Assembly (NCBI GenBank): GCA_038225855.1
Contig: JBBRQU010000004.1
Location: 62,001-126,000, forward strand
Reading direction: 5' to 3'
From: CAHJXF01 sp038225855
GTDB taxonomy: Bacteria > Pseudomonadota > Gammaproteobacteria > Burkholderiales > Burkholderiaceae_D
Length of the DNA stretch: 64,000 bases
The notes below the pieces were generated by a model. It had not been told where the DNA came from. It searched no databases and saw only the letters and a list, made by a program, of their open reading frames with translations. Below are positions 9,345-18,097 of the stretch, in pieces. The translations under genes and the position numbers were made by a program. The stretch's first letter is position 1; each line of letters begins with the position of its first letter.

Positions 9345-10057
9345 ATCACGGCAGTGGCCGCGTCGCCGACCGCGTCGCCCATCGCATCGTCAATCACGTC
9401 GCCGGTCTCTACGCGGTGACGCCCGACGAAGCCGATACCGATCGATTGCTGGCGATGGTCGCTGCCGCGCTCGCAGGCGGCGCAGCGCTCGTCCAATACC
9501 GCAACAAGTCGGCCAGCGAAAGCCTGCGAGCCGAGCAGGCGATGCGGCTCGCGCGCCTGTGCGTCGAGCACGGCCGTCGCTTGATCGTCAACGATCACGT
9601 CGATCTCGCGATGACGATCGCGGGCGCAGGGCTGCACGTCGGCATCGACGACGCGAACGACCTGCACGCGCTACGCGAACGCCTCGGCCCGTCGCGCATC
9701 CTCGGAGTATCGTGCTACGCGGATCTCGATCGCGCGAAACAGGCCGCAGCCGCCGGCGCGGACTACGTCGCATTCGGCAGCGTCTTTCCATCGTCGACCA
9801 AACCCGCGGCAGTTCGCGCATCGCTCGAACTGTTTGCGCAGGCGCGCGAATTGAACATTGCGCTTGTCGGCATCGGCGGCATCGATGCTTCGAATCTGCC
9901 CCGCTTGATCGAGGCGGGCGCCGATGCCGCGGCGGTGATCACCGATCTCTTCGACGTGAGTGAAGTCGCGGCGATCCGCGTGCGCGCGACTGCGCTTGCG
10001 CGTTGCTTCGGCGATGCGGGCCGCGCATGCCGGCCCGCATCGACCGACCCGCATTGA
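9341..10057 (+). CDS. thiE: Thiamine-phosphate synthase
   Basis: TIM-barrel enzyme (238 aa) joining HMP-PP and thiazole phosphate to make thiamine phosphate. Recognisable motifs are QYRNKSAS (pyrophosphate/HMP site), NDHVDLA (Mg2+-binding Asp), LGVSCY, YVAFGSVFPSSTKP and VGIGGID, all in the expected order. The ATG at 9341 overlaps the thiD stop by four bases. The first ~20 residues (GSGRVADRVAHRIVNHVAG) precede the barrel and the tail after about 215 is unconserved-looking, so the protein is slightly longer than usual. It forms a thiD-thiE unit leading into hemL. Confidence 0.94.
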   Translation: MNHGSGRVADRVAHRIVNHVAGLYAVTPDEADTDRLLAMVAAALAGGAALVQYRNKSASESLRAEQAMRLARLCVEHGRRLIVNDHVDLAMTIAGAGLHVGIDDANDLHALRERLGPSRILGVSCYADLDRAKQAAAAGADYVAFGSVFPSSTKPAAVRASLELFAQARELNIALVGIGGIDASNLPRLIEAGADAAAVITDLFDVSEVAAIRVRATALARCFGDAGRACRPASTDPH

Positions 10058-10102
10058 CCCGCACTTCCCTTCTCCCTTCGCCCGATTGATCGACTGCTCA
10101 TC

Positions 10103-11389
10103 GTGACCGAATCCCGCAACCACCAACTCTTTGCACGCGCACTGCGCACCACCCCCGGCGGCGTCAACTCGCCGGTGCGCGCATTCCGCCAGGTCGGCGG
10201 CGTGCCGCGCTTCGTGACGCGCGCCGAAGGCCCGTATTTCTGGGACGCCGACGGCACGCGCTATATCGATTACATCGGCAGTTGGGGTCCGGCGATCCTC
10301 GGACACGCGCATCCGCGCGTGGTGCGGGCGGTGCAGGATGCGGCCTCGCGCGGCCTCTCGTTCGGCGCGCCGACCGAAGGCGAAATCGAAATGGCCGAGA
10401 CCCTTTGCCGCCTCGTGCCCTCGATGGAGCAGGTGCGGCTCGTGTCGTCGGGCACCGAAGCGGCGATGAGCGCGATTCGTCTCGCGCGCGGAGCGACCGG
10501 CCGTTCGAAGATCGTCAAGTTCGACGGCTGCTATCACGGTCACGCCGACAGCCTGCTGGTCAAGGCAGGTTCGGGACTGCTGACGTTCAACACGCCGAGC
10601 TCGGCCGGCGTGCCGCCCGAGATCACGCAGCACACGATCGTGCTCGACTACAACCACTGCGAACAGCTCGAGACCGCGTTCGCCGAATACGGCGATGCGA
10701 TCGCATGTGTGATCGTCGAGCCGATCGCGGGCAACATGAATCTGGTTCGATCGACTCCGGAATGCATCGCGTGCATGCGAGCGTTGTGCACGAAGTTCGG
10801 CGCGCTGTTGATCTTCGACGAAGTGATGAGCGGCTTTCGCGTGGCGCTCGGCGGCGCGCAATCGCTCTATGACGTTGCGCCCGACATCACCGTGCTCGGC
10901 AAGGTCATCGGCGGCGGCTTGCCGGTCGCAGCCTTCGGCGGACGGCGCGAGATCATGCGCCACTTGTCTCCTGAAGGCGGGGTCTATCAGGCGGGAACCT
11001 TGTCGGGCAATCCGGTCGCGGTGGCCGCGGGTCTCGCGACGCTTGCGGAAGTCGAAATGCCCGGCTTCCACGATCGCCTTTCCGCAAGCACGCGGCGGCT
11101 TGCCGATGGCATCGCTCTTGCGGCGCGCGATGCCGGCATCGCATTCTGCAGCGATGCCGTCGGCGGCATGTTCGGCTTCACCTTCACTGCCCGGCGACCG
11201 CGCGCCTTGCCCGACGTGAGCGGCTCGGACATCGAGCGCTTCAAACGCTTTTTTCACGCGATGCTGGAGCGCGGTGTGTACCTCGCGCCGTCGGCTTACG
11301 AAGCGGGATTCGTATCGGCTGCGCACGACGATGCGGCAATCGAAGCGACGCTCGCCGCGGCGCGAGAAGCGTTCGCCGCGATCGCATGA
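10103..11389 (+). CDS. hemL: Glutamate-1-semialdehyde 2,1-aminomutase
   Basis: PLP-dependent class III aminotransferase-fold enzyme (428 aa, normal length) that makes 5-aminolevulinate from glutamate-1-semialdehyde in the C5 haem pathway. It shows the N-terminal PGGVNSPVRAF, the substrate loop SSGTEAAMSAIRLARG, the cofactor Asp in LLIFDEVMSGFRV and the Schiff-base Lys in VLGKVIGGGLPVAAFGG. It starts with GTG at 10103, the only sensible start. It lies 45 bp after thiE on the same strand. Other pathway genes, hemC and hemD, are about 50 kb away in this window. Confidence 0.96.
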   Translation: MTESRNHQLFARALRTTPGGVNSPVRAFRQVGGVPRFVTRAEGPYFWDADGTRYIDYIGSWGPAILGHAHPRVVRAVQDAASRGLSFGAPTEGEIEMAETLCRLVPSMEQVRLVSSGTEAAMSAIRLARGATGRSKIVKFDGCYHGHADSLLVKAGSGLLTFNTPSSAGVPPEITQHTIVLDYNHCEQLETAFAEYGDAIACVIVEPIAGNMNLVRSTPECIACMRALCTKFGALLIFDEVMSGFRVALGGAQSLYDVAPDITVLGKVIGGGLPVAAFGGRREIMRHLSPEGGVYQAGTLSGNPVAVAAGLATLAEVEMPGFHDRLSASTRRLADGIALAARDAGIAFCSDAVGGMFGFTFTARRPRALPDVSGSDIERFKRFFHAMLERGVYLAPSAYEAGFVSAAHDDAAIEATLAAAREAFAAIA

Positions 11390-11554
11390 GCGGCGTGGTC
11401 GCGAACCCGACGCGGCTTTGATGGTCTGATCGAGGTTGACTTGCAGCGGCTTCGATCGGGCGAGTGGCCGCGTTGCCGAAGCGGAATAAAATACCTGCCT
11501 CAGGCCGGGTTCAGAGTCGGACCTTCATCCCCCGTTTTCCGAAAGCCGCGTTCC

Positions 11555-13918
11555 ATGCGCCTGTCGTTGCGGTTCCTCATTCCCCTGATCGCCGCCCTCG
11601 CGCTCCTCGCCTACTTCGTCGTCCCGCAGATCGATGCATTGACCGTTCGCTGGTTCGTGCGCGACCTCGACAGCCGCGCGCAACTGGCCGCCGCGCCGCT
11701 CGCCGATCAGCTTGCCGAACTCATACCCGAGCACGCCAACCAGAAGATCACGACGCTGCTCAACAGCGTCACGCAAAACGAACGCCTGTACGCGATCGCG
11801 TTCTGCGATCGTGGCAACCGCATCGCCTATCGCACCGCCAACCTGCCTGTTGAAGTCGGATGCGTCGCGAGCCCCGACGAGACCCGGGTCGGCAATGGCG
11901 CGAGCGACCTCTCAGGTTCGATCGTCAAGCTGCCCAAGGGTTCTCTGCACGTGGCGCGCATTCCCGTCAAGGCGACCGATGGCGACATCGGGCGGCTCGT
12001 GATGGTCTCGGACATGAGCTTCATCGAAAGCCGCAGCGAGGACACGCGCAAGTACACCATCCTGCTGTTCCTTATCCTCGGCGTCGTCACGTCGCTGATC
12101 ACGGTGCTGGTCGCGCATCTGTCGTGGCGCGGATGGATCGCGGGCGTGCGCGCGATGCTGCGCGGCGAAGGCGTGCTGCGGCCGTTCGCAGGCATGGAAG
12201 GGATCCCGAGCCGCGCGAACCCGATGAGCGTAGCCGACGGCGCCGAGTTCGACTCCGAGCTGCGTCCGCTGATGGCCGATGTGCGCGGCATCCTGCGCGA
12301 GCTCGACGAAGAGCGACGCGCGCGCGACAACGCGGGCGACGACGGCGGCGAATGGACGCCCGAGCGCCTCAGTCGCCTGTTGCACGAACATCTGTCCGAC
12401 GACGAGATCATCGTCGTGTCGAATCGCGAGCCTTACATCCACGTCAAGACCGATCACGGGCTCGAAGTGCAGCGGCCCGCGAGCGGTCTCGTGACCGCGG
12501 TCGAGCCGGTGATGCGCGCGTGCTCGGGAACCTGGATCGCACATGGCGGAGGCTCGGGCGACCGCGACGCAGTCGACGCAAAGGCGCACGTGGCCGTGCC
12601 CCCCGACGATCCTTCGTACACCTTGCGCCGCATCTGGCTGACGCAGGAAGAAGAGGACGGCTACTACTATGGCTTCGCCAACGAAGGACTCTGGCCGCTC
12701 TGCCATATCGCGCACGTGCGACCGGTGTTTCGCAGCGCCGACTGGAAGCAATACGTCGCGGTCAACCGCCGCTTCGCCGATGCGGTCGTCGAAGAATCGC
12801 GCACCGAGAACCCCGTGGTGCTGGTGCAGGATTATCACTTCGCGCTGCTGCCGCGTTTGATCCGCGACCGGCTTCCGCTGGCGACCATCATCACCTTCTG
12901 GCACATCCCCTGGCCCAACCCCGAGTCCTTCGGCATCTGCCCGTGGCGCACCGAGATCATCGAGGGCCTGCTCGGCAGCACCATCCTCGGCTTTCACACG
13001 CGCTATCAGGCGAAGAACTTCATCGAGACCGCCGACCGCTTTCTCGAGACGCGCATCGAGCACGAGATCTCGGTCATCTCGTATGGCGGCGTGCGCACGC
13101 AAGTCGAGAGCTATCCCATCTCGATCGACTGGCCCGATGCACCCGCGTTCGAGAAGACGATCGAGCAATGTCGATCGGAAATCCGCAACCGGATCGGCGT
13201 ACCCGCGAGTCAGTTGATCGGGCTGGGCGTCGATCGCCTCGATTACACCAAGGGCATCCTCGAGCGTTTTTCGGCCGTCGAGGTGATGTTGGAGCGTCAT
13301 CCCGAAATGGTCGGGCGCTTCACGTTCGTGCAGATCGCTGCGCCGTCGCGCTCCGCGCTCGAGGAGTATCAGAACTTCGAAGCGCGCGTGCGTTCGGAAG
13401 CCTCGCGCATCAATCGTCGTTTCGCACGGCCGGCCGCGGCACGTTCGAGCGCCGACGCGCCTCCTGCGATCACGCTGATGATCGAGCATCACGACAGGCA
13501 ATCGGTGTTCGAACATTACCGCGCCTGCGATGTCTGCGTGGTGACGAGCCTCCACGACGGTATGAATCTGGTTGCCAAGGAGTTCGTCGCCGCGCGTGAC
13601 GACGAGCAGGGCGTGCTGATCCTTTCGGCATTCGCGGGAGCCTCGCGCGAGTTGCGCGAAGCGCTGATCGTCAACCCGTATCACGTCGAGCACACTGCCG
13701 ACATGCTGCATGCGGCGCTCGTCATGCCGCCTGCCGAGCAGCGCGAACGCATGCGCGCGCTGCGTGCCCTCGTGAAAGATCACAACGTGTTCCGCTGGGC
13801 CGCGCGCATGCTGCTCGATGCGTCGCGCGTACGACAGCGCGAACGCATCCGCGGACGCATCGCCGAGCATCACAGCGAAGCCGAAGAACGCGGCCGCTGG
13901 CGCAAGGCCGCGGCATAG
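11555..13918 (+). CDS. otsA: Trehalose-6-phosphate synthase with membrane sensor-like N-terminus
   Basis: A 787-aa protein whose C-terminal ~490 residues are a GT20 trehalose-6-phosphate synthase (UDP-glucose + glucose-6-P). Motifs include SNREPYIH, RPASGLVTAVEPVM, DYHFALLPRLI, FWHIPWPNP, GVDRLDYTKGI and SLHDGMNLVAKEFVA. About 290 residues precede this. They comprise a membrane helix (FLIPLIAALALLAYFVV), a roughly 130-residue extracytoplasmic domain, a second helix near residues 168-190 (ILLFLILGVVTSLITVLVA) and a HAMP-like/coiled linker. The ATG at 11555 is chosen because it starts just before the first helix; an upstream start at 11441 would add 38 unlikely residues. A synthase tethered to a membrane sensor module suggests allosteric control by an envelope signal. 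Paired with otsB 20 bp downstream. Confidence 0.92.
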   Translation: MRLSLRFLIPLIAALALLAYFVVPQIDALTVRWFVRDLDSRAQLAAAPLADQLAELIPEHANQKITTLLNSVTQNERLYAIAFCDRGNRIAYRTANLPVEVGCVASPDETRVGNGASDLSGSIVKLPKGSLHVARIPVKATDGDIGRLVMVSDMSFIESRSEDTRKYTILLFLILGVVTSLITVLVAHLSWRGWIAGVRAMLRGEGVLRPFAGMEGIPSRANPMSVADGAEFDSELRPLMADVRGILRELDEERRARDNAGDDGGEWTPERLSRLLHEHLSDDEIIVVSNREPYIHVKTDHGLEVQRPASGLVTAVEPVMRACSGTWIAHGGGSGDRDAVDAKAHVAVPPDDPSYTLRRIWLTQEEEDGYYYGFANEGLWPLCHIAHVRPVFRSADWKQYVAVNRRFADAVVEESRTENPVVLVQDYHFALLPRLIRDRLPLATIITFWHIPWPNPESFGICPWRTEIIEGLLGSTILGFHTRYQAKNFIETADRFLETRIEHEISVISYGGVRTQVESYPISIDWPDAPAFEKTIEQCRSEIRNRIGVPASQLIGLGVDRLDYTKGILERFSAVEVMLERHPEMVGRFTFVQIAAPSRSALEEYQNFEARVRSEASRINRRFARPAAARSSADAPPAITLMIEHHDRQSVFEHYRACDVCVVTSLHDGMNLVAKEFVAARDDEQGVLILSAFAGASRELREALIVNPYHVEHTADMLHAALVMPPAEQRERMRALRALVKDHNVFRWAARMLLDASRVRQRERIRGRIAEHHSEAEERGRWRKAAA

Positions 13919-13938
13919 CGACGCGTTTCGAGTCGCAT

Positions 13939-14739
13939 GTGAATCATCTCTTCACGCACGCAGGCCGTGCCGCGCTGGAACGTCTTGCGCAACAGGCGAC
14001 GCTCTACGGATTCGATTTCGACGGCACGCTCGCACCGATCGTCGCGCATCCCGAGGACGCGGCTGCAAGCGACGCGACCGTGAGGAAACTGTCCGCGCTC
14101 GGAGTTCTGGTTCCGATCGCGATCCTCACCGGTCGCAGCGTCGCCGACATGCGGCAACGGATGGAGTTCACGCCGCTGCATCTGGTCGGCAATCACGGCG
14201 CCGAAGGTCTTCCTTCGCCTCTTCATCATTCGCTCGCCGATTCACTGACTGCGAGCGGCGGCACACTCGATCACGCAAGCATCGCGCGCGAATGGTTGCG
14301 TCAGTGGCGGGGCGCGATCGCCGCGCACGGCGACGATGCCGGCATCTTCGTCGAGGACAAGAGGTATTCGATCTCGATCCACTATCGCCTCGCCGTCGAT
14401 CGTGACGCCGCGAAACGCGCCATAGCGCAAGCGGTCGCAACGCTCGCGCCCGCGCCGCGAGTGATCGGCGGCAAATGCGTTTTCAATCTCCTGCCCGAAG
14501 ACGCTCCCGACAAGGGCGATGCGCTCGCGACCCTGGTTCGCTTCGAACATTGCGATGCGGCCTTCTATATCGGCGACGACGAAACCGACGAGGCGGTTTT
14601 TCATGGCGCGCCCGCGCATTGGGTCACGGTCCATGTCGGCGAGTCCGACAACAGCGCCGCGCATTTCTTCGTCGAGCGCCAGGCCGAGGTCGATCGCTGT
14701 CTGGACCTCCTGATCGCAAACGCGGAAGCCTCGCGGTGA
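13939..14739 (+). CDS. otsB: Trehalose-6-phosphate phosphatase
   Basis: HAD-superfamily phosphatase (266 aa) that removes the phosphate from trehalose-6-phosphate. It has the nucleophile motif GFDFDGTLAPIV (DxDGTL), the ILTGRS loop and the family-typical LVGNHGAEG. The Mg2+-binding C-terminal motif is FYIGDDETDEAVF. It starts at GTG 13939, 20 bp after otsA, so the two form an osmoprotectant operon. Beyond its stop, hpnL is convergent with an 18-bp gap. Confidence 0.94.
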   Translation: MNHLFTHAGRAALERLAQQATLYGFDFDGTLAPIVAHPEDAAASDATVRKLSALGVLVPIAILTGRSVADMRQRMEFTPLHLVGNHGAEGLPSPLHHSLADSLTASGGTLDHASIAREWLRQWRGAIAAHGDDAGIFVEDKRYSISIHYRLAVDRDAAKRAIAQAVATLAPAPRVIGGKCVFNLLPEDAPDKGDALATLVRFEHCDAAFYIGDDETDEAVFHGAPAHWVTVHVGESDNSAAHFFVERQAEVDRCLDLLIANAEASR

Positions 14740-14757
14740 GCCGCATCCGCGGCAGCT

Positions 14758-15780
14758 TCAGCGCTTTCTCGAGCCGAGGACGACTGCGCGCGCTTCGGCG
14801 ACCTGCCAGACCATCAGCGTCGGCAGGCCGATCGCGAGATCGCGGGCGCGCTTGGCAAGCGCGAGCGCGAGCGCGGATTCGGGCGGCAGACCGAGCAGAG
14901 GCGCAGCCAACGCATAGCCGGCCTCTTGCACACCGATCCCGCCCGGGATCGCGAAGGCCGCGCTGCGCAGCGCAAAGATCACGCTCTCTATAGCCAGCGC
15001 CGTCCAGATGGACAACTCGACTTCCATCAGCCGCAGAACAATCCAGGCTCCGGCAGCGCTCGCGCCCCAGGCCGCGAGGTTGAGCGCGAACGACAATACG
15101 ATGCGCCCGCGTCGCGCGTAAATCGCGCGCAGTTCGGCGCCGATCTCCTGCGCGGCAGCCACGGAGCCTGGCAGTGCATGCTGCGCGATTCTCCCGGCCA
15201 GCGGCAAGAGCCAGCGTTGCGCCAGGACGAAGACGGCCATCAGGGCGATCATGATCGCGCCGCCGCCGAGTAGCGGCGTGCGTAGCGACGCGCCCTGGCC
15301 GCCACCCATCAGGATCGAAGCGACAACGGCCACTCCGAACAGCGTGAAAATCAATTGGCTCGCCATCTCCGTCGTCAAGTCGACGATCAGCGAGGCATAG
15401 ACGCGCGGGCCCGCGATGCCGCTTGCCGTCAGCATGCGCGTGCTGACGACGATCCCGCCGATCTGCGAGAACGGCAGCAAGTCCGATGCCGCCTCGCGGA
15501 TCAGCCGCGCCCACACGAACACGCCGAGCCGGTTGAAAGCCTCGCCCGACGCAGCGGTGAGCCACGCCCCGCCGAGCACGACGAACACCCCCAGCGAGTA
15601 GAGGCAATAAAGGAGGAAGCCCTCGACGCCGAGCCGCCGCGCGATCGCGACGATGCCGTCGAAACCGGTCGAACCGAACGCCCACACCGCTGCCGCCAAC
15701 CCCGCCAGGGTCGCCAGCAATATCCCTGAACGGGCATAAGACTTCAGGGCTCGGCTCCCATCTTGTTGCGTGTGGCGCAC
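14758..15780 (-). CDS. hpnL: HpnL-like membrane protein (lysylphosphatidylglycerol-synthase/flippase TM family)
   Basis: A polytopic inner-membrane protein of about 340 aa with seven or more hydrophobic segments. It is related to the membrane part of MprF/lysylphosphatidylglycerol synthase and known from hopanoid clusters as HpnL. The family is thought to move hopanoid or lipid-linked intermediates; its activity is not settled. Typical family stretches are the FSQIGGIVVSTRML loop and FAIPGGIGVQEAGYALAAPLLG. The start is uncertain: I use GTG at 15780, ahead of the first helix; a CTG at 15747 would also fit. It is last in the hpnI-J-K-L run. Confidence 0.82.
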   Translation of the reverse strand: MRHTQQDGSRALKSYARSGILLATLAGLAAAVWAFGSTGFDGIVAIARRLGVEGFLLYCLYSLGVFVVLGGAWLTAASGEAFNRLGVFVWARLIREAASDLLPFSQIGGIVVSTRMLTASGIAGPRVYASLIVDLTTEMASQLIFTLFGVAVVASILMGGGQGASLRTPLLGGGAIMIALMAVFVLAQRWLLPLAGRIAQHALPGSVAAAQEIGAELRAIYARRGRIVLSFALNLAAWGASAAGAWIVLRLMEVELSIWTALAIESVIFALRSAAFAIPGGIGVQEAGYALAAPLLGLPPESALALALAKRARDLAIGLPTLMVWQVAEARAVVLGSRKR

Positions 15781-15829
15781 GACGCGATGATCGTCGGCGC
15801 AAGCCGATAGGCATGGGGCGCGCCGGGCA

Positions 15830-16654
15830 TCAGTCGCTTGCTCCCCGCAAACTCGCGAAGCTTCCCAGTCGCGCAGCGCGCGCCGACACCGCCGCCCTGC
15901 AGTCCGGGTCGAGCAACGCTTCGAGCTCGGCACGATGACGATAACCGGGGCCGTGCCCGGGAAAATCGTCGCGTGTCGCAGGGTGGAGATAGAGTTCGTT
16001 CAGGCCTTCGGGTAGCGCGGCTACGGCCGCACGGATTCGCTCGGCGGTCATGTGTCCGGTCGAGGCAAGACCGAAGACGCGGTCGGGCGTCGCCATGCCG
16101 CGCCGTCTCGCGCGACGGCGCAGCGATCGTGCGAATGGCGCCGCGAACCAGCCCGAACCTCGGGGTCGGCCCGGCTCGACCGGCGCGCGCAACGCAGCGA
16201 CGCCATACCGCCCCGCCGCTTCCAGCACCATTCCCGCGATCACGGGATGGACGTGAAAGTGCTTGTGCGCGTTGACATGGTCGAATGGCAGCCCGGTCGC
16301 GGCGAAGGCGGCAAACTGCGCCTCGATCTCGGCGCGGAGTTGACGCCGCACTTGCGCGCTCAGTGCGATGCGCAAGCCCACCACAGCCATGTTGGTCAGA
16401 AACAGCCCGTGTTGATCAACCAGGTCGGGAACCTGCCCGGCCGGCAATGCCGGTCGTCCTTCCACCAGTACCAGGTGCAGCCCCACACCGAGTCGCGGCA
16501 GACGCCGCGCCCGCTCGACCGCGTCGACTGCGGCAGGTGCGGCAACCATCAGGCTGGCCGCCGTCAGGATGCCCTGGCTATGCGCCAGCTCGACCGCCTC
16601 GTTCACCTCGACGGCCGCACCGAAATCGTCGGCGGTCACGACAAGCGAGGTCAC
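15830..16654 (-). CDS. hpnK: HpnK, YdjC-family carbohydrate deacetylase for hopanoid head groups
   Basis: A 274-aa YdjC/ChbG-fold deacetylase. The metal site motifs are the TADDFGAAVEVNEAVELAH start (Asp-Asp) and the HVNAHKHFHVHP stretch with its His ligands. LYLHPA lies near the C-terminus. In hopanoid producers HpnK removes the acetyl group from GlcNAc-bacteriohopanetetrol. It starts at GTG 16654, overlapping the hpnJ stop by four bases (GTGA), which indicates translational coupling within hpnI-J-K-L. Confidence 0.9.
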   Translation of the reverse strand: MTSLVVTADDFGAAVEVNEAVELAHSQGILTAASLMVAAPAAVDAVERARRLPRLGVGLHLVLVEGRPALPAGQVPDLVDQHGLFLTNMAVVGLRIALSAQVRRQLRAEIEAQFAAFAATGLPFDHVNAHKHFHVHPVIAGMVLEAAGRYGVAALRAPVEPGRPRGSGWFAAPFARSLRRRARRRGMATPDRVFGLASTGHMTAERIRAAVAALPEGLNELYLHPATRDDFPGHGPGYRHRAELEALLDPDCRAAVSARAARLGSFASLRGASD

Positions 16655-18075
16655 GCGGCCTCTTTGCGCCGGCGCAGGAACTCGAAGAACTCGACGCCTT
16701 CGCGCAGGCGGCGCTTCATCATGTCGAAGTCACGCAGCATCTCCCCGACGATCGCGCCGATCTTGCGCGGGCGAAAATAGAAGCGTTTATAGAATTCCTC
16801 GACCTTGTCGAAGATGACCTTCGCCGGCAGGTGCGGGTAGCTCAATTGCGCGATCTGGATACCGCCCTTGGTCAACAGATGATCGGACCCGTCGAACCAG
16901 CCGTTCTGCGTCGCCTGGTTATAGAGAAAGGTGCCGGGATAGGGCGCCGCCAGGGACACCTGGATGGTGTACGGGTCGATCTCCATGGCATAGCGGATCG
17001 TCTCCTCGATCGTCTCGGCCGTCTCGCCGGGCAGACCCAGGATGAAGGTGCCGTGGATGACGATGCCGAGCGCGTGACAATCCTTGGTGAATTGCCGCGC
17101 GACATCGACGCGCAAGCCCTTCTTGATGTTGTGCAGGATCTTCTGGTTGCCGCTTTCGTAGCCGACCAGCAGCAGGCGCAGGCCGTTGGCCTTCATCACC
17201 TTCAGTGACTTGAAGGGCACGTTCGCCTTGGCGTTGCACGACCACGTGACGCCCAGCTTGCCCAGTTCCACCGCCAGCGCCTCGACGCGCGGCAGGTTGT
17301 CGGTCAACGTGTCGTCGTCGAAGAAAATCTCCTTGACCTCGGGCATCTCGCGCATCACGTACTTCACCTCTTCGATCACATGGGGGATCGAGCGGGTGCG
17401 GTAGTTGTGACCGCCGACCGTCTGTGGCCAGAGGCAGAAGGTGCAGCGGCTCTTGCAGCCGCGGCCGGTGTAGAAGCTGACGTAGGGATGCTTGAGGTAG
17501 CCGCCGAAATATTTCTCGATCTTCAGGTCGCGCTTATAGATCGGGCTCACGAAGGGCAGCGAGTCCATGTCCTCGAGCACCTCGCGATCCGGGTTGTGGA
17601 CGATCTTGCCGGCTTCGCTGCGGTAGCTGATGCCCTTGATCTCGCTGAACGGCAGTCCGTCGGCGACGTCCTTGATGGTGAAGTCGAACTCGTTGCGCGC
17701 CACGAAGTCGATCGCACTCGAGGCCGCGAGCGAGCCCTGCGCTTCCACCGCGACCTTGGCGCCGATGAAACCAATTTTCAGCGCCGGGTTGAGCTGCTTG
17801 AAGAGCTCGGCGGTATGGACGTCCTGTCGGAACGACGGCGTCGAGGTATGAATGATGATGAGGTCGCGCTCGAAGGCCTCGTGCTTGATGTCGTCGAAGC
17901 TCAGATCGTGCGCGGGCGCGTCGATCAGCTTCGACCCCTCCACCAGCGCAGCCGGCTGCGCGAGCCAGGTCGGGTACCAAAAGGATTTCACCTCGCGCTT
18001 CATCTGGTAGCGCGCGCCTGCGCCACCGTCGTAGCCGTCGAACGAGGGAGCCTGGAGAAACAGCGAACGCATCAT
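16651..18075 (-). CDS. hpnJ: HpnJ, B12-type radical SAM hopanoid cyclitol-ether enzyme
   Basis: A 474-aa radical SAM protein with the B12-binding-like N-terminal arrangement (residues 1-170). The 4Fe-4S motif CxxxCxxC follows at Cys207/Cys211/Cys214 (GRGCKSRCTFC). HpnJ proteins convert glucosaminyl-bacteriohopanetetrol to the cyclitol ether. A second ATG one codon in is equally possible. It sits between hpnI (22 bp upstream of its first codon) and hpnK (4-bp overlap). Assignment is from close family resemblance (SFWYPTWLAQPAAL, FFDDDTLTDNLPRVEAL) and from the gene order. Confidence 0.93.
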   Translation of the reverse strand: MMRSLFLQAPSFDGYDGGAGARYQMKREVKSFWYPTWLAQPAALVEGSKLIDAPAHDLSFDDIKHEAFERDLIIIHTSTPSFRQDVHTAELFKQLNPALKIGFIGAKVAVEAQGSLAASSAIDFVARNEFDFTIKDVADGLPFSEIKGISYRSEAGKIVHNPDREVLEDMDSLPFVSPIYKRDLKIEKYFGGYLKHPYVSFYTGRGCKSRCTFCLWPQTVGGHNYRTRSIPHVIEEVKYVMREMPEVKEIFFDDDTLTDNLPRVEALAVELGKLGVTWSCNAKANVPFKSLKVMKANGLRLLLVGYESGNQKILHNIKKGLRVDVARQFTKDCHALGIVIHGTFILGLPGETAETIEETIRYAMEIDPYTIQVSLAAPYPGTFLYNQATQNGWFDGSDHLLTKGGIQIAQLSYPHLPAKVIFDKVEEFYKRFYFRPRKIGAIVGEMLRDFDMMKRRLREGVEFFEFLRRRKEAA

Positions 18076-18097
18076 GCGATGACCTCCTTGTGCGCCA

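Noticed and set aside
11912..13873. 653-codon minus-strand frame opposite otsA
   Set aside because: Antisense to complete GT20 motifs; no recognisable domains.
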